This document shows, piece after piece, positions 17,506 through 26,430 of a stretch of 64,000 bases of DNA; the first letter of the stretch is position 1; each line of letters opens with the position of its first letter. This DNA is from CAYNWT01 sp964450955 (GTDB lineage: Bacteria > Planctomycetota > Planctomycetia > Planctomycetales > Planctomycetaceae): the NCBI GenBank assembly GCA_964450955.1, contig CAYVFI010000023.1:51381-115380 (forward strand), in the 5' to 3' direction. Under the pieces are notes generated by a model. It was not told the DNA's origin. It made no database searches and saw only the letters and a program-made list of their open reading frames with translations. Both the position numbers and the translations under genes were made by a program.

Positions 17506-19029
17506 CTACGTTGCTCTGACCTTCTCTTTGCCCGTTGCCAATTGCATGATGGCCTCTTCCGATAGCTCGCTGCGAGCAAGTTCACCCGTGATGCGTCCTT
17601 CGTGCATGACCAGAACTCGATCGGACATGCCGCGAATTTCTTCCATCTCGCTGCTGACGAAAAGAATCGCGACGCCCTGTGCGGCGAGTTCTTCCATCAG
17701 GGCGTATATTTCCTGCTTTGCACCGATATCGATCCCGCGGGTTGGTTCATCCAGGAGAAGAACCTGTGGCTTGAGAGTCAGCCATTTGCCGAGCACAACT
17801 TTTTGTTGGTTACCGCCGGAAAGGAACTGCACAACTTGTCGTGGGCCGGGGGTTTTGATTCGCAGTCTTTGAATCATTGCTGCGGTGTCAGTCACTTCCT
17901 GTTCGCGATTCAGGAACCCGGGCCCCTTCTTGTTCCGTCGTAGTCCGGCCAATCCCACGTTTTCCTGGACCGCCATCTCCAGAACCAGACCCTGTCGTTT
18001 TCTGTCTTCCGGAACCAGCGCGATGCCGTGCCGTATCGCATCGCGCGGACTGGTCAATGTGACGGCCTGGCCACCGACACGGACGGACCCTGAAAGTGGA
18101 GGATCCACACCAAAGACAGACCGCAGCATCTCAGTGCGGCCGGCACCCACCAGGCCAAAAACGCCGACGATTTCTCCGGCGCGAACCGCGAAGCTAAGTT
18201 TTTGCCTTGGGTTGTCGACAGTTACCAACCCGTCAACCGCCAAAGCTTCTTTACCGGGCGCGTGCTGTTTACGATCGTAAAACTCAGAAACATCGCGACC
18301 AACCATTAGCTGAACCATGCGGTCGTGTGAGATTTCATTTTGTTCAAGATCGCCCGCGTTCTCGCCATCACGAAGAACCGCAACACGGTCGGATAGTTCT
18401 TTGACCTCGCCCAGGCGATGCGAGATATAAATGACGCTCACGCCTTGTGTTCGCAAATTTTTCACGACGCGGAACAGGTTCTCAGCTTCGTGCGTTGACA
18501 GGCTGGATGTAGGCTCATCCATGATCAGGATTCGAGCGTTCACAGACAATGCTCGAGCAATCTCGACCAACTGCTGTTGCCCGATCGGCAAGTGTTCGAC
18601 GACTGTATTCGGATGGACATCCAGCCCGACGCGTTTCAGAACGTCTGCGGACTGTTTTCGAATGATCGCCTTGTTGATGAACCCGGACTTCCGTGGTTCA
18701 CGACCGAGAAAGATATTTGCCCCAACGCTTAAGTTGGCAGACAGGTTAAGTTCCTGGTGAATCAGCGCGATGCCGACGTCGAATGCGGTTTGGACAGAAT
18801 CGATGCGTTCTTCGCGACCATCGATCAGGGTGGCGCCAGCGTCCGGGACCTGAATTCCGGCCAGAATCTTCATCAGCGTACTTTTACCGGCACCGTTCTC
18901 ACCGATGACCGACAAAACTTCGCCCCGACCCAGCTTAAGCGAAACTCCATTCAGCGCAAGCACACCGGGGAAACGCTTGGTGACGTTTTGAACCTCAAGC
19001 AACGGTGGTGGGTTGTCGGGATCTGACAT
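17506..19029 (-). CDS. Sugar ABC transporter ATP-binding protein (RbsA type)
   Basis: The protein carries two ABC domains in one chain. The first has Walker A GENGAGKST and the signature LPIGQQQLVEIARALS. The second has LSGGNQQKVVLGKWL and a Walker B LLLDEPTRGID. As is usual for RbsA-type proteins, the second Walker A is degenerate (GLVGAGRTEML). The ATG at 19029 gives 507 residues. A GTG at 19056 would add nine residues but lies within an intercistronic hairpin, so I reject it. Confidence 0.92.
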   Translation of the reverse strand: MSDPDNPPPLLEVQNVTKRFPGVLALNGVSLKLGRGEVLSVIGENGAGKSTLMKILAGIQVPDAGATLIDGREERIDSVQTAFDVGIALIHQELNLSANLSVGANIFLGREPRKSGFINKAIIRKQSADVLKRVGLDVHPNTVVEHLPIGQQQLVEIARALSVNARILIMDEPTSSLSTHEAENLFRVVKNLRTQGVSVIYISHRLGEVKELSDRVAVLRDGENAGDLEQNEISHDRMVQLMVGRDVSEFYDRKQHAPGKEALAVDGLVTVDNPRQKLSFAVRAGEIVGVFGLVGAGRTEMLRSVFGVDPPLSGSVRVGGQAVTLTSPRDAIRHGIALVPEDRKRQGLVLEMAVQENVGLAGLRRNKKGPGFLNREQEVTDTAAMIQRLRIKTPGPRQVVQFLSGGNQQKVVLGKWLTLKPQVLLLDEPTRGIDIGAKQEIYALMEELAAQGVAILFVSSEMEEIRGMSDRVLVMHEGRITGELARSELSEEAIMQLATGKEKVRAT

Positions 19030-19052
19030 GGAGGGCGAACGCTTTAAGTAAG

Positions 19053-19087
19053 ACACCCCGACTTCGGCCGTGCGAGAGTCGGGGTGT
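19053..19087 (-). terminator. Intercistronic hairpin between binding-protein and ATPase genes
   Basis: A perfect 10-bp stem, ACACCCCGAC / GTCGGGGTGT (19053-19062 and 19078-19087), encloses a 15-nt loop. On the minus strand it follows the binding-protein gene and precedes the ATPase gene, with only a weak U-rich tail. It is well placed as an attenuator or 3' mRNA stabiliser that keeps the binding protein in excess over the membrane parts. Confidence 0.65.
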
Positions 19088-19114
19088 TTATTGTCAGTAG
19101 AGGCAAACGAAAGG

Positions 19115-20158
19115 CTACTGTTTTCCTGTCAGCTTCTTCAGTTCTGCCCAGAAGTCATCGACCGTGCCCTGCACAATGTTGCGTGCCTCAACGTTGATGA
19201 ACCCACTTTCGGGGATGACTGACTTGTCACCGTTGGCCAGTGCTGTGAGAACTTCAACTGATTGGTATCCATACTGGTAAGGATTCTGCACCGTGGTTCC
19301 GTAGATCGCCCCCTCCTGGATTCCAGCCAGTGTCGCGTCATCTTCGTCGAAGGCCACGATTTTGATCTTGCCGATTTTGTCAGCCTCACGAACGGCTTCC
19401 AACATGAGCGGCGGGTTGTACGCAAACAGTCCTACCATGCATCCCAGATCTTCGTATTTGGCAATCGCGTCCTGGGCCTGTGCCTTAGCCTTCCCGAAGT
19501 CGAACCCGTCTGTTCGCGTATCGAGAATCGTGTACTTGTCGCCCTTCAGTTCGCCAGCGTTTGGGTCGTCGTAGCGGGAATCGTCAGCGTCGCGGTCAAG
19601 GAGTTCGTCAATGACACCCTGTCGTCGCAGCCGCGCGTTGGCTTGCCCAAGTCGGCCGACAAAGATCATGACAGAACCACCGTCCGGCATTGCTTCCTTC
19701 ACCAACTGACCACACATGCGACCGGCCAGGTAGTTGTCCATTCCGATGTAGCACAAACGCTGACTGTCAGCGGCATCTGAGTCGTGCGTAATCAGGTTTG
19801 CGTTTGCTGAGATTTCATCCAGCAGGTCTCCCTGGTTGTCCGGATCAATTGGGCTAATCGCGATTCCACTAATGCCTTCGGCTAGCAAGTCCTGGCACAT
19901 GCTTTTTTGGTCTTCAACGCCGTTCGGTGGCATCTTCACAACGACTTCTGCGCCCACCTTCTCAGCGGCGGCTTGAGCGCCCTTCTCAGCGATCACCCAG
20001 AACGACGCGATGCCGTTTGTCACGTAGGCAACGCGCGGTTTGTCGCTTCCACCAGAACCGCCGTCGGTTCCTCCACCGGTTGTTGTGTCACCGTCGCCGC
20101 CGCAGCCAATGAAGCAGACTGCCAGAAGGCAAAGAGCCGAAAGAAAAGCGCGCCGCAT
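19115..20158 (-). CDS. Sugar-binding lipoprotein of the ABC importer
   Basis: This is a periplasmic-binding-protein-like family 4 protein (ribose/xylose type), 347 residues. The N-terminus is a lipoprotein signal (LLAVCFIGCGG) followed by a Gly/Thr/Asp-rich linker. The mature part has the family pattern: PRVAYVTNGIASFWVIAEKG at the start, GISGIAISPIDPDNQGDLLD, and IVAFDEDDATLAGIQEGAIYG. It is the first gene of the importer operon. No sugar-specific enzyme gene is adjacent, so the ligand is unknown. Confidence 0.92.
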   Translation of the reverse strand: MRRAFLSALCLLAVCFIGCGGDGDTTTGGGTDGGSGGSDKPRVAYVTNGIASFWVIAEKGAQAAAEKVGAEVVVKMPPNGVEDQKSMCQDLLAEGISGIAISPIDPDNQGDLLDEISANANLITHDSDAADSQRLCYIGMDNYLAGRMCGQLVKEAMPDGGSVMIFVGRLGQANARLRRQGVIDELLDRDADDSRYDDPNAGELKGDKYTILDTRTDGFDFGKAKAQAQDAIAKYEDLGCMVGLFAYNPPLMLEAVREADKIGKIKIVAFDEDDATLAGIQEGAIYGTTVQNPYQYGYQSVEVLTALANGDKSVIPESGFINVEARNIVQGTVDDFWAELKKLTGKQ

Positions 20159-20283
20159 ATTTCGCTCACTAAGTCGTGGTTTGTGCTAATGTTCCGTCCA
20201 TTCAAGTCTTCCACGATAGCCCTCGAAATTCCATAAATCAACATGTGGCGAATGGCTCGGACTTGCCAACCTGAATCACTCAA

Positions 20284-21945
20284 ATGACCGACGTCAAACA
20301 AACCAACGATGTCCCGGAGCCGCCTTCGGACTCAGAATCGCAGGGGGAGATGTTTTCCGGACTGCGGTTGGTCAGTTTGCTGACGCTGGGTAGCCGTGTT
20401 ACGGGACTCATTCGTGATTCGGGGATGGCTGCGCTGTTTGGGAATGGTCCGATTATGGATGCGTTTACCGTTGCGTTTCGGATACCGAATCTGGCTCGAC
20501 GGTTGTTTGGTGAAGGGGCGCTTACTGCGGCGTTCCTGCCGGCGCTGGTTCGGGAGATGGAACAGAAAGGGCGTGATTCTGCCTGGCGATTGGCGAGCGC
20601 CTTGTTTGTGGTTCTGGCTGTGGTGTTGTGCGGGATTGTTGTGGTTGCCGAGGTGGGCTTGTTTGTCGCTGGTTCGCTAACCGATTCGGCGGACACGCAG
20701 TTGCTAATCGGCTTGGCAGCGGTAATGGTTCCGTACCTGATCTTCATCTGCCTGGCCGCGCAAGTGGGCGCGGTGATGCATTCGATGAACCACTTTACGT
20801 GGCCAGCGATCATTTCGGTTTTGTTGAACCTGGTTTGGATTGTCGGCATCTTCATCGTCGCGCCGATGTTTGAGACGGCGACGGCGAAGATTTATGCGAT
20901 TGGTGTGGTCGTTGTGGTGGGTGGAGTAATGCAGTTTGCGGTTCCGCTACCCGCGTTGTTTGGGTTGGGGTTTAAGTTCAACCGGTCGTGTTTGGGGCGT
21001 TCGAATCCTGATCGAGCTCAGACGATCGCCGGCGTGCGTGCGATTGCGAAGACCATGTTGCCGGTGTTGCTTGGGCTTTCGGTCACGCAGTTCAATTCGG
21101 TTCTGGATAGCTTTGTTGCGTGGTGGTTTGCGAACTCGGCCGATGGGTTCTTGAGCGATTGGGTTTCCATCGAAGCGGGAACCGCTGCGGCGTTGTACTT
21201 CGGCCAGCGGATGTATCAATTTCCGCTCGGCGTGCTGGGCATCGCTCTCGGGACTGTTTTGTTCCCGCGACTGTCGCGACATTCAGAACGCGATCGGCTG
21301 GACCTGCTGCGCGATGATTTGGCGATGGGGTTGCGGCTGGTGATCTGCATCGGTGTGCCTGCTTCGATCGGTTTGTGTTTGCTGGCCGAACCACTGACGG
21401 ATCTGCTGTTCCGTCACGGTAAGTTCGACGATAACGACGCCCGGCAAACAGCCGCGATGATTAAAGGCTACGGCAGCGCGGTGTGGGCGTACTGCGGTTT
21501 GCTGATTCTGAACCGCGCGTTCTATGCGGTTGATGATCAGAAGACGCCGCTCAAGGCAGGCTTGTGGGCGATGGTTCTAAATTTGGTCCTGAACTTTGTC
21601 TTAATCGTCGCCGTCGGTGGAGTGGGACTGGCTTTGGGGACCGCGATTAGCAGTGCGATCCAGTGTTTGGCGGTTCTGTGGCTGCTGCAGAAGCGGATTG
21701 GCCGGATTGATGTGGCCAGTTGTTGGTCGACGCTGCTGAAGACGTTCGCCGCCAGCGCTGTCATGAGCGCGGCTTGTTTGTTGAGTTTGAACGCAATGGC
21801 CGGCGGCGAAAGTTTGGTTCTCCGCGCGGTTCGGTTGGTGGTTCCGGTCGCGGTGTCTCTGGTGACGTTCTGGCTGATGTCGCGGGTATTGCGAATGCCT
21901 GAGGTGGACATGCTGTTGAAACGGGATAGCACCGGCGGCGAGTAG
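20284..21945 (+). CDS. murJ: Lipid II flippase MurJ
   Basis: MurJ flips lipid II across the inner membrane for peptidoglycan synthesis. The 553-residue protein is almost wholly hydrophobic, with about 14 transmembrane segments and a 20-residue charged N-terminal tail. Family signatures include LTLGSRVTGLIRDSGMAALF, DAFTVAFRIPNLARRLFGEG, GALTAAFLP and ALYFGQRMYQFPLGVLGIAL. The gene is divergent from the sugar importer and convergent with the SNF2 gene, with a 10-bp gap. Confidence 0.95.
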   Translation: MTDVKQTNDVPEPPSDSESQGEMFSGLRLVSLLTLGSRVTGLIRDSGMAALFGNGPIMDAFTVAFRIPNLARRLFGEGALTAAFLPALVREMEQKGRDSAWRLASALFVVLAVVLCGIVVVAEVGLFVAGSLTDSADTQLLIGLAAVMVPYLIFICLAAQVGAVMHSMNHFTWPAIISVLLNLVWIVGIFIVAPMFETATAKIYAIGVVVVVGGVMQFAVPLPALFGLGFKFNRSCLGRSNPDRAQTIAGVRAIAKTMLPVLLGLSVTQFNSVLDSFVAWWFANSADGFLSDWVSIEAGTAAALYFGQRMYQFPLGVLGIALGTVLFPRLSRHSERDRLDLLRDDLAMGLRLVICIGVPASIGLCLLAEPLTDLLFRHGKFDDNDARQTAAMIKGYGSAVWAYCGLLILNRAFYAVDDQKTPLKAGLWAMVLNLVLNFVLIVAVGGVGLALGTAISSAIQCLAVLWLLQKRIGRIDVASCWSTLLKTFAASAVMSAACLLSLNAMAGGESLVLRAVRLVVPVAVSLVTFWLMSRVLRMPEVDMLLKRDSTGGE

Positions 21946-21955
21946 TGGGATGTCG

Positions 21956-23890
21956 CTAAGCGGCCGGCAGTTTTTCTTCCGGGTCGATTGGTTTTGGCTT
22001 GGCGCCTTTTTGTTTGGCCTTGAGATCGAAGAGGCCGAAGATGTCGCCGGCGGACATGCTTAGGTTGACGCCGCCTTCGACCTGGCCGTCGCCGAGGATG
22101 CTCTTGAAGAGTTCACGCTTTTCGGTGAGCACGCGGTCGATGCGCTCTTCAATTGTGTTTTGGCAGATGAACTTGGTGACGATGACCTGAGTCTTCTGGC
22201 CGATGCGGTGGGCTCGGTTAATGGCCTGGTCTTCGACGGCTGGGTTCCACCAACGGTCGAATAGGAAAACGTAGCCGGCGAATTGCAGGTTCAGGCCAAC
22301 GGCTCCTGTTCCGTAGCTCATCAGGATGAGTGGGCAGTCGGGGTCGTTTTCGAAGCGGTCCAGGATTGGTTCTCGCTTCTTGGTGGGAACGCCGCCGTGG
22401 TAGATGAGCGGGTTGAAGTCCTGCGTGCGTTCGGCGATCCAATCGAGTGACTTGGTCCACTGACTGAACAGGATCGCTTTGCCGCCGGACGCGGAAATTT
22501 CTTCCATGTCGGCGCGGAGGGAATCCAGTTTGCAGCTGCTGTTGGTGAATGGGTCGTAGTTGCAGATCTGTTTTAGGCGGAGAACCAGTTCGAAGACGTG
22601 CTGGATGGAAATCTCGTCACCCATTTCGTTGAGCGCCATGACGCCCTGTTTTTCGGCTTGTTTGTAGGCGTAGTCCTGTTGTTCGGTGAGTTCGATGTGC
22701 GCGTCGCGGTCGAAGCGGGGCGGCAGGTCGGTCATGACCAGGTCTTTGGTGCGACGCAGGATGAATTCGTCGGCCAATCGCGAAAGCTGGCGCGGTTCGG
22801 GGACCGTGCGTGGCGGGACGACTTCCATGAATTCGAATAGCGCGGCGAGTTCTTCGGTGCGGTTCTCGATGGGAGTTCCGGTGAGCGCCCAACTGCGCTT
22901 GCGGGTCACGCTACGGATTGTCTTGGCGGTTGTTGAATCGCGGTTCTTGATGCGTTGGGCTTCGTCCAGAACCATCAGGTCGAACACCGGGCGTTCGTCT
23001 TCTTCCATGGCGGCGAAGTCGCGAACGACCAGTTCGTAGTTGGCCAGGAGAACCGGGATGCCTGGGATTTGCCAGGTCATCATGCGTTTGCTGGTTTTGC
23101 CTTCGACGACCACAAACGGAATTTCTTCGGCCCACGTTTTGAGTTCTCGCTGCCAGTTGGGCAACAACGGTTTGGGGCACACCAGCAGGATGCGGCGACA
23201 GTGTCCGCTGCGCAGTAGCAGGCGGATGGCCGTGATGGTTTGCATTGTTTTGCCGAGGCCCATTTCGTCGGCTAGCAGCGCGGATTGGCTGGCGAACAGC
23301 CATGCGATGCCTTCGTATTGGTATGGGAACGGTTCGAACGGCATGATCATCTCCTGCCCGCCCAGCCAGCCTTCCAGCGGCGGTTGCAGGAGATAGAACA
23401 GTCGGTCTTTTAGCGACAGTGCATCGGCGGGCGGCTTGAGACGCGTGCGTGTCTTTTTCTTCTTCTCGCCGTTGACCTGGTGTGCGCCGTCTGTGGGATC
23501 TTCTTCCTGGCCGGAGACGATGCCGGGCGGTTTGATGGACTTTAGCTTCTCAGGTTTGTCTTCCTTTGCCGGTTCTTTCGGGATGAAGTCAAACGCGTCC
23601 GGCAAAACGAAGCCCGATGTTTCGATCTTCGGTTTGCGCGGTGCTTTCCATGTGGGCATGACGCGCACGATCATTTTCAGATCGTGTTCGATGGTGGCGG
23701 GCGAGACCGTGCGCTGCAGGGCGCTGTTCATGCCGGATGCGAACGTGTCGGCGCTGATGTTTAGCGGGACGTTGGTGATGATGGTCGGATTGTTATCCGG
23801 TTCAACACTCTGCAGTTCATTCGGTGGGACTGGTTGCCCAGGTTCTAAACTCGCACCGACGTCCTTGTGCGGCTGCGTGTTTTCTGTCAC
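21956..23890 (-). CDS. SNF2-family DNA-dependent ATPase (DEAQ type)
   Basis: This is a SWI2/SNF2 helicase-like ATPase that translocates on DNA and remodels DNA-protein complexes. The protein has 644 residues: a poorly conserved N-terminal region to about 165, then two RecA-like lobes. Motif I is ADEMGLGKTMQTI, motif II is LDEAQRIKN, motif III is ALTGTPIENR, motif V region GAVGLNLQFAG, and motif VI QAINRAHRIGQ. No zinc finger or SWIM domain is visible. The start overlaps the stop of the upstream 171-residue gene by 4 bp, so the two are translationally coupled. Confidence 0.92.
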   Translation of the reverse strand: MTENTQPHKDVGASLEPGQPVPPNELQSVEPDNNPTIITNVPLNISADTFASGMNSALQRTVSPATIEHDLKMIVRVMPTWKAPRKPKIETSGFVLPDAFDFIPKEPAKEDKPEKLKSIKPPGIVSGQEEDPTDGAHQVNGEKKKKTRTRLKPPADALSLKDRLFYLLQPPLEGWLGGQEMIMPFEPFPYQYEGIAWLFASQSALLADEMGLGKTMQTITAIRLLLRSGHCRRILLVCPKPLLPNWQRELKTWAEEIPFVVVEGKTSKRMMTWQIPGIPVLLANYELVVRDFAAMEEDERPVFDLMVLDEAQRIKNRDSTTAKTIRSVTRKRSWALTGTPIENRTEELAALFEFMEVVPPRTVPEPRQLSRLADEFILRRTKDLVMTDLPPRFDRDAHIELTEQQDYAYKQAEKQGVMALNEMGDEISIQHVFELVLRLKQICNYDPFTNSSCKLDSLRADMEEISASGGKAILFSQWTKSLDWIAERTQDFNPLIYHGGVPTKKREPILDRFENDPDCPLILMSYGTGAVGLNLQFAGYVFLFDRWWNPAVEDQAINRAHRIGQKTQVIVTKFICQNTIEERIDRVLTEKRELFKSILGDGQVEGGVNLSMSAGDIFGLFDLKAKQKGAKPKPIDPEEKLPAA

Positions 23891-24402
23891 GGCGTACTCC
23901 GGACGGTTTCGCTAAGAGCCTCCCGAACGCGTTCCAACGGTTCGGCCAGATCGGCGTCCTGGGGCAGGGCTTCGGCCTGGTTCTTGACGGTTCCCACATC
24001 CGCATCATGGGATGAATGGAACGTCAAAAGTTGGTCGCCAATCCGAACCTTGTCGGGCGGCGACGCGGCGTTTGGTTTCACTTCGTCGCAGCACGCAACC
24101 GGAACCCGCAGTTGATCGCGCAGATCCAGCAGTTCCGGATCTTCAGTCAGCAGCATGTGCGGCTTGACCGAGACCTTGTCGAACAGCGTTTTGCCGATGA
24201 GGTCGCACTTGAGGTACGGACGCAGCGTTTGGCCGTACAGAATCTCCTGAGTTCGCGACGCCTTAATTGGAGCCGTACATTGGAACTCCAGAGGGCGGCC
24301 AAAGCGGTTGGTAATAAGCAGACCGCCCACGATGCCTTTCTGATCGACATCGAGTGTCGTCAGAAAGCCGATTCGCAAATCGTCCCCTGCATTTTTCGTC
24401 AT
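23887..24402 (-). CDS. Unknown protein coupled to the SNF2 ATPase
   Basis: The soluble 171-residue protein has no signal peptide. It begins with a beta-rich region (RIGFLTTLDVDQKGIVGGLL, ITNRFGRPLEFQCTAPIKAS), contains Cys-Cys at about residue 109, and ends in a polar helix. No named family is recognised. The ATGA overlap with the SNF2 gene implies co-expression in fixed ratio, so it may be an accessory factor of that ATPase. Confidence 0.75.
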   Translation of the reverse strand: MTKNAGDDLRIGFLTTLDVDQKGIVGGLLITNRFGRPLEFQCTAPIKASRTQEILYGQTLRPYLKCDLIGKTLFDKVSVKPHMLLTEDPELLDLRDQLRVPVACCDEVKPNAASPPDKVRIGDQLLTFHSSHDADVGTVKNQAEALPQDADLAEPLERVREALSETVRSTP

Positions 24403-25112
24403 TCAAAGCCCCCTCAGACTTTCGTTTCCCCACGGAGAAACTGCCACGAGAGGGTCATCGACGTGAGTGGGGAGTGGCTTGAACCACTCCCGGGTGGTAG
24501 CGATTCCTCTGAACGGCGCGGGCGCATTGGCGACATGGTCGGCACAACCCGTCCGGGAGGCGGTTTTGTGCGCTGAGGGGTTTGTTCACGCGAACGCCGG
24601 TTTCAGAGGTCGCTGTTCATCGGGGCGATCATCAGAACCCGCAGCGTTTTACTTTGCGGCAAGGTCGTACGCGGTGCCATCCTTGTCGTTGCGCAGAAAC
24701 AGCCGACCGTTGGCGATGGCCGGGTCAGTCCAGACTAACTTGTGCGAGAGATGCTTTTAGTGGGTTCGATCGCGTGGAACCGACCGGTTCTTTGGAACCT
24801 ATCTGCAGCTCAGCACCGAATCGGATAACGAATCGACACCGCGCGACGCGCTGCGTCCTCCAAGGTTGATCGCCCCGACGCCGCTTACGTGATGGAGGGC
24901 CTGCCCTTTTCTTTTGCCGTCTTCAGGTGCGAGACGGTGGAGGCCACTTATACGCGGCTCCTGCCACCCTTCCACCAACGAGCCACGAACTTCGTTACGC
25001 CAATCCTCCTCCTGTGGCTGGTGGGCCCGAAGCTGGCGCTTTCGGCTTGACGGGCGCCGTGGTACCGTTCCTCAAGACGGCAACCCGCTCCGAACGTTTA
25101 CCAACTACTGAC
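24403..25112. other. Gene-poor, decayed 710-bp interval
   Basis: No intact gene is supported here. The interval holds an 8-bp hairpin (GGGAGTGG / CCACTCCC, 24470-24477 and 24484-24491) and a recognisable 3' fragment of a beta-propeller gene on the minus strand. The remaining sequence lacks the codon pattern of the neighbours. The promoters of the 171-residue gene (left edge) and the PaaK-like gene (right edge) must also lie here, but none is clear. Confidence 0.5.
24649..24756 (-). pseudogene. 3' remnant of a PQQ-like beta-propeller gene
   Basis: Read on the minus strand, the last 35 codons before a TAA at 24651-24649 encode the typical closing blade of a planctomycetal PQQ-binding-like beta-propeller protein: WTDPAIANGRLFLRN, then YDLAAK and stop. 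An in-frame TAA lies just upstream and no further propeller sequence follows, so this is a decayed gene end. Confidence 0.45.
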
Positions 25113-26411
25113 ATGACTGAATATATCCCCGAAGAAGTTTGGCGTAGCCGCGACAGCATCCAGCAGGTTCAGATTCAACGACTGCGTGAGTTGTTGGCGG
25201 CAGTGAGCGAAGGAAACTCGTTCTGGCAGGAACGGTTTAAAGCGGCGGGGGTCGATGTTGGTTCGATTCAGTCGCTTGAAGATTTGCAGCGACTGCCGGT
25301 TCTGTTTAAGCAGGATCTGGTTGATGATCAATTGGCCAATCTTCCGTATGGAACGAACCTCACGTTCGCGGGGGCAAAGTACTCGCGGTTGCATCAGACG
25401 TCAGGAACCACTGGCAAGCCGCTGCGTTGGTTGGATACGCCTGACAGTTGGGACTGGATGGCCGAGTGCTGGCGGCAGATCTATCACTTTGCCGGACTGA
25501 CGGCAGAGGATGTTTTGTTTCTGCCGTTCTCGTTTGGCCCGTTCATTGGGTTCTGGGGGGCGTTTGATGGAGCGTGTCGGTTGGGGAACCTGTGCATTGC
25601 GGGCGGCGGCATGAGCACCGATGTCCGGCTGCGCGTTCTTGCGGAGAATTCGGCAACGGTTCTGTGTTGCACGCCAACATACGCACTGCGGATGGCGGAG
25701 GTTGCTGAAGCGGAGGGCGTCGATTTGGCCAGCGGTACGGTGCGAATGCTGATTGTGGCGGGCGAACCGGGCGGTAGCATTCCGGCCACTCGCAAACGAA
25801 TCGAAACGGCCTGGGGCGCGCGGGTTATTGATCATTGGGGGATGACGGAAATTGGTTCGCCGGGAGTTGAAGCGGTGAACCGACCGGGTGGGCTGTATTT
25901 ACTGGAGACCGAATTCATTGCGGAAGTGGTTGCTCCGGAAACTTACGAACCGGTTCCTGCGGGTGAGCAGGGTGAGTTGTTGATAACGAACCTTGGCCGG
26001 ATTGGTTCGCCCGTTATTCGCTACCGAACCGGTGATCTGGTGCGTGCTGCGGTGCCGGATCCGTCTGATGAAATTCAGTTGACCTGGTTGGATGGTGGCA
26101 TTCTTGGTCGAGCGGACGACATGGTAACGGTTCGCGGAAATAACGTGTTCCCATCAAGTGTCGAAGCCATTCTGCGTGAGTTTGATGACGTGGCGGAGTT
26201 TCGGATCAACATCGAAACCAAGCGGGAGATGAATCATCTAAGCATCGAAGTCGAACCGACTGAGTCGCGCACTGATGGTTTGCGTGAACTGGAAGAAGAG
26301 ATTCGCAAGCGGTTAAAGAACCGGCTTGGTTTCCAGTGCGATCTGCAACTGGTGCAGCACGGCGCGTTGCCGCGGTTCGAAATGAAGGGCCGACGGTTGC
26401 ACCGGAAGTGA
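25113..26411 (+). CDS. PaaK-like AMP-forming CoA ligase
   Basis: This is an adenylate-forming enzyme of the phenylacetate-CoA ligase group, which activates a carboxylic acid to an acyl-AMP and then an acyl-CoA. With the ATG at 25113 it has 432 residues, the usual PaaK length. The P-loop-like motif is TSGTTGKPLRW at about residue 90, followed by WGMTEIGSPG (A5 motif) and YRTGDLVR with RADDMVTVRGNNVFPS near the C-terminal hinge. The C-terminal subdomain is complete. The substrate is unknown and no phenylacetate genes are nearby. A longer in-frame start at 24927 runs into decayed sequence and is rejected. Confidence 0.9.
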   Translation: MTEYIPEEVWRSRDSIQQVQIQRLRELLAAVSEGNSFWQERFKAAGVDVGSIQSLEDLQRLPVLFKQDLVDDQLANLPYGTNLTFAGAKYSRLHQTSGTTGKPLRWLDTPDSWDWMAECWRQIYHFAGLTAEDVLFLPFSFGPFIGFWGAFDGACRLGNLCIAGGGMSTDVRLRVLAENSATVLCCTPTYALRMAEVAEAEGVDLASGTVRMLIVAGEPGGSIPATRKRIETAWGARVIDHWGMTEIGSPGVEAVNRPGGLYLLETEFIAEVVAPETYEPVPAGEQGELLITNLGRIGSPVIRYRTGDLVRAAVPDPSDEIQLTWLDGGILGRADDMVTVRGNNVFPSSVEAILREFDDVAEFRINIETKREMNHLSIEVEPTESRTDGLRELEEEIRKRLKNRLGFQCDLQLVQHGALPRFEMKGRRLHRK

Positions 26412-26430
26412 TGGTGGCGGGAGGGGCGGC

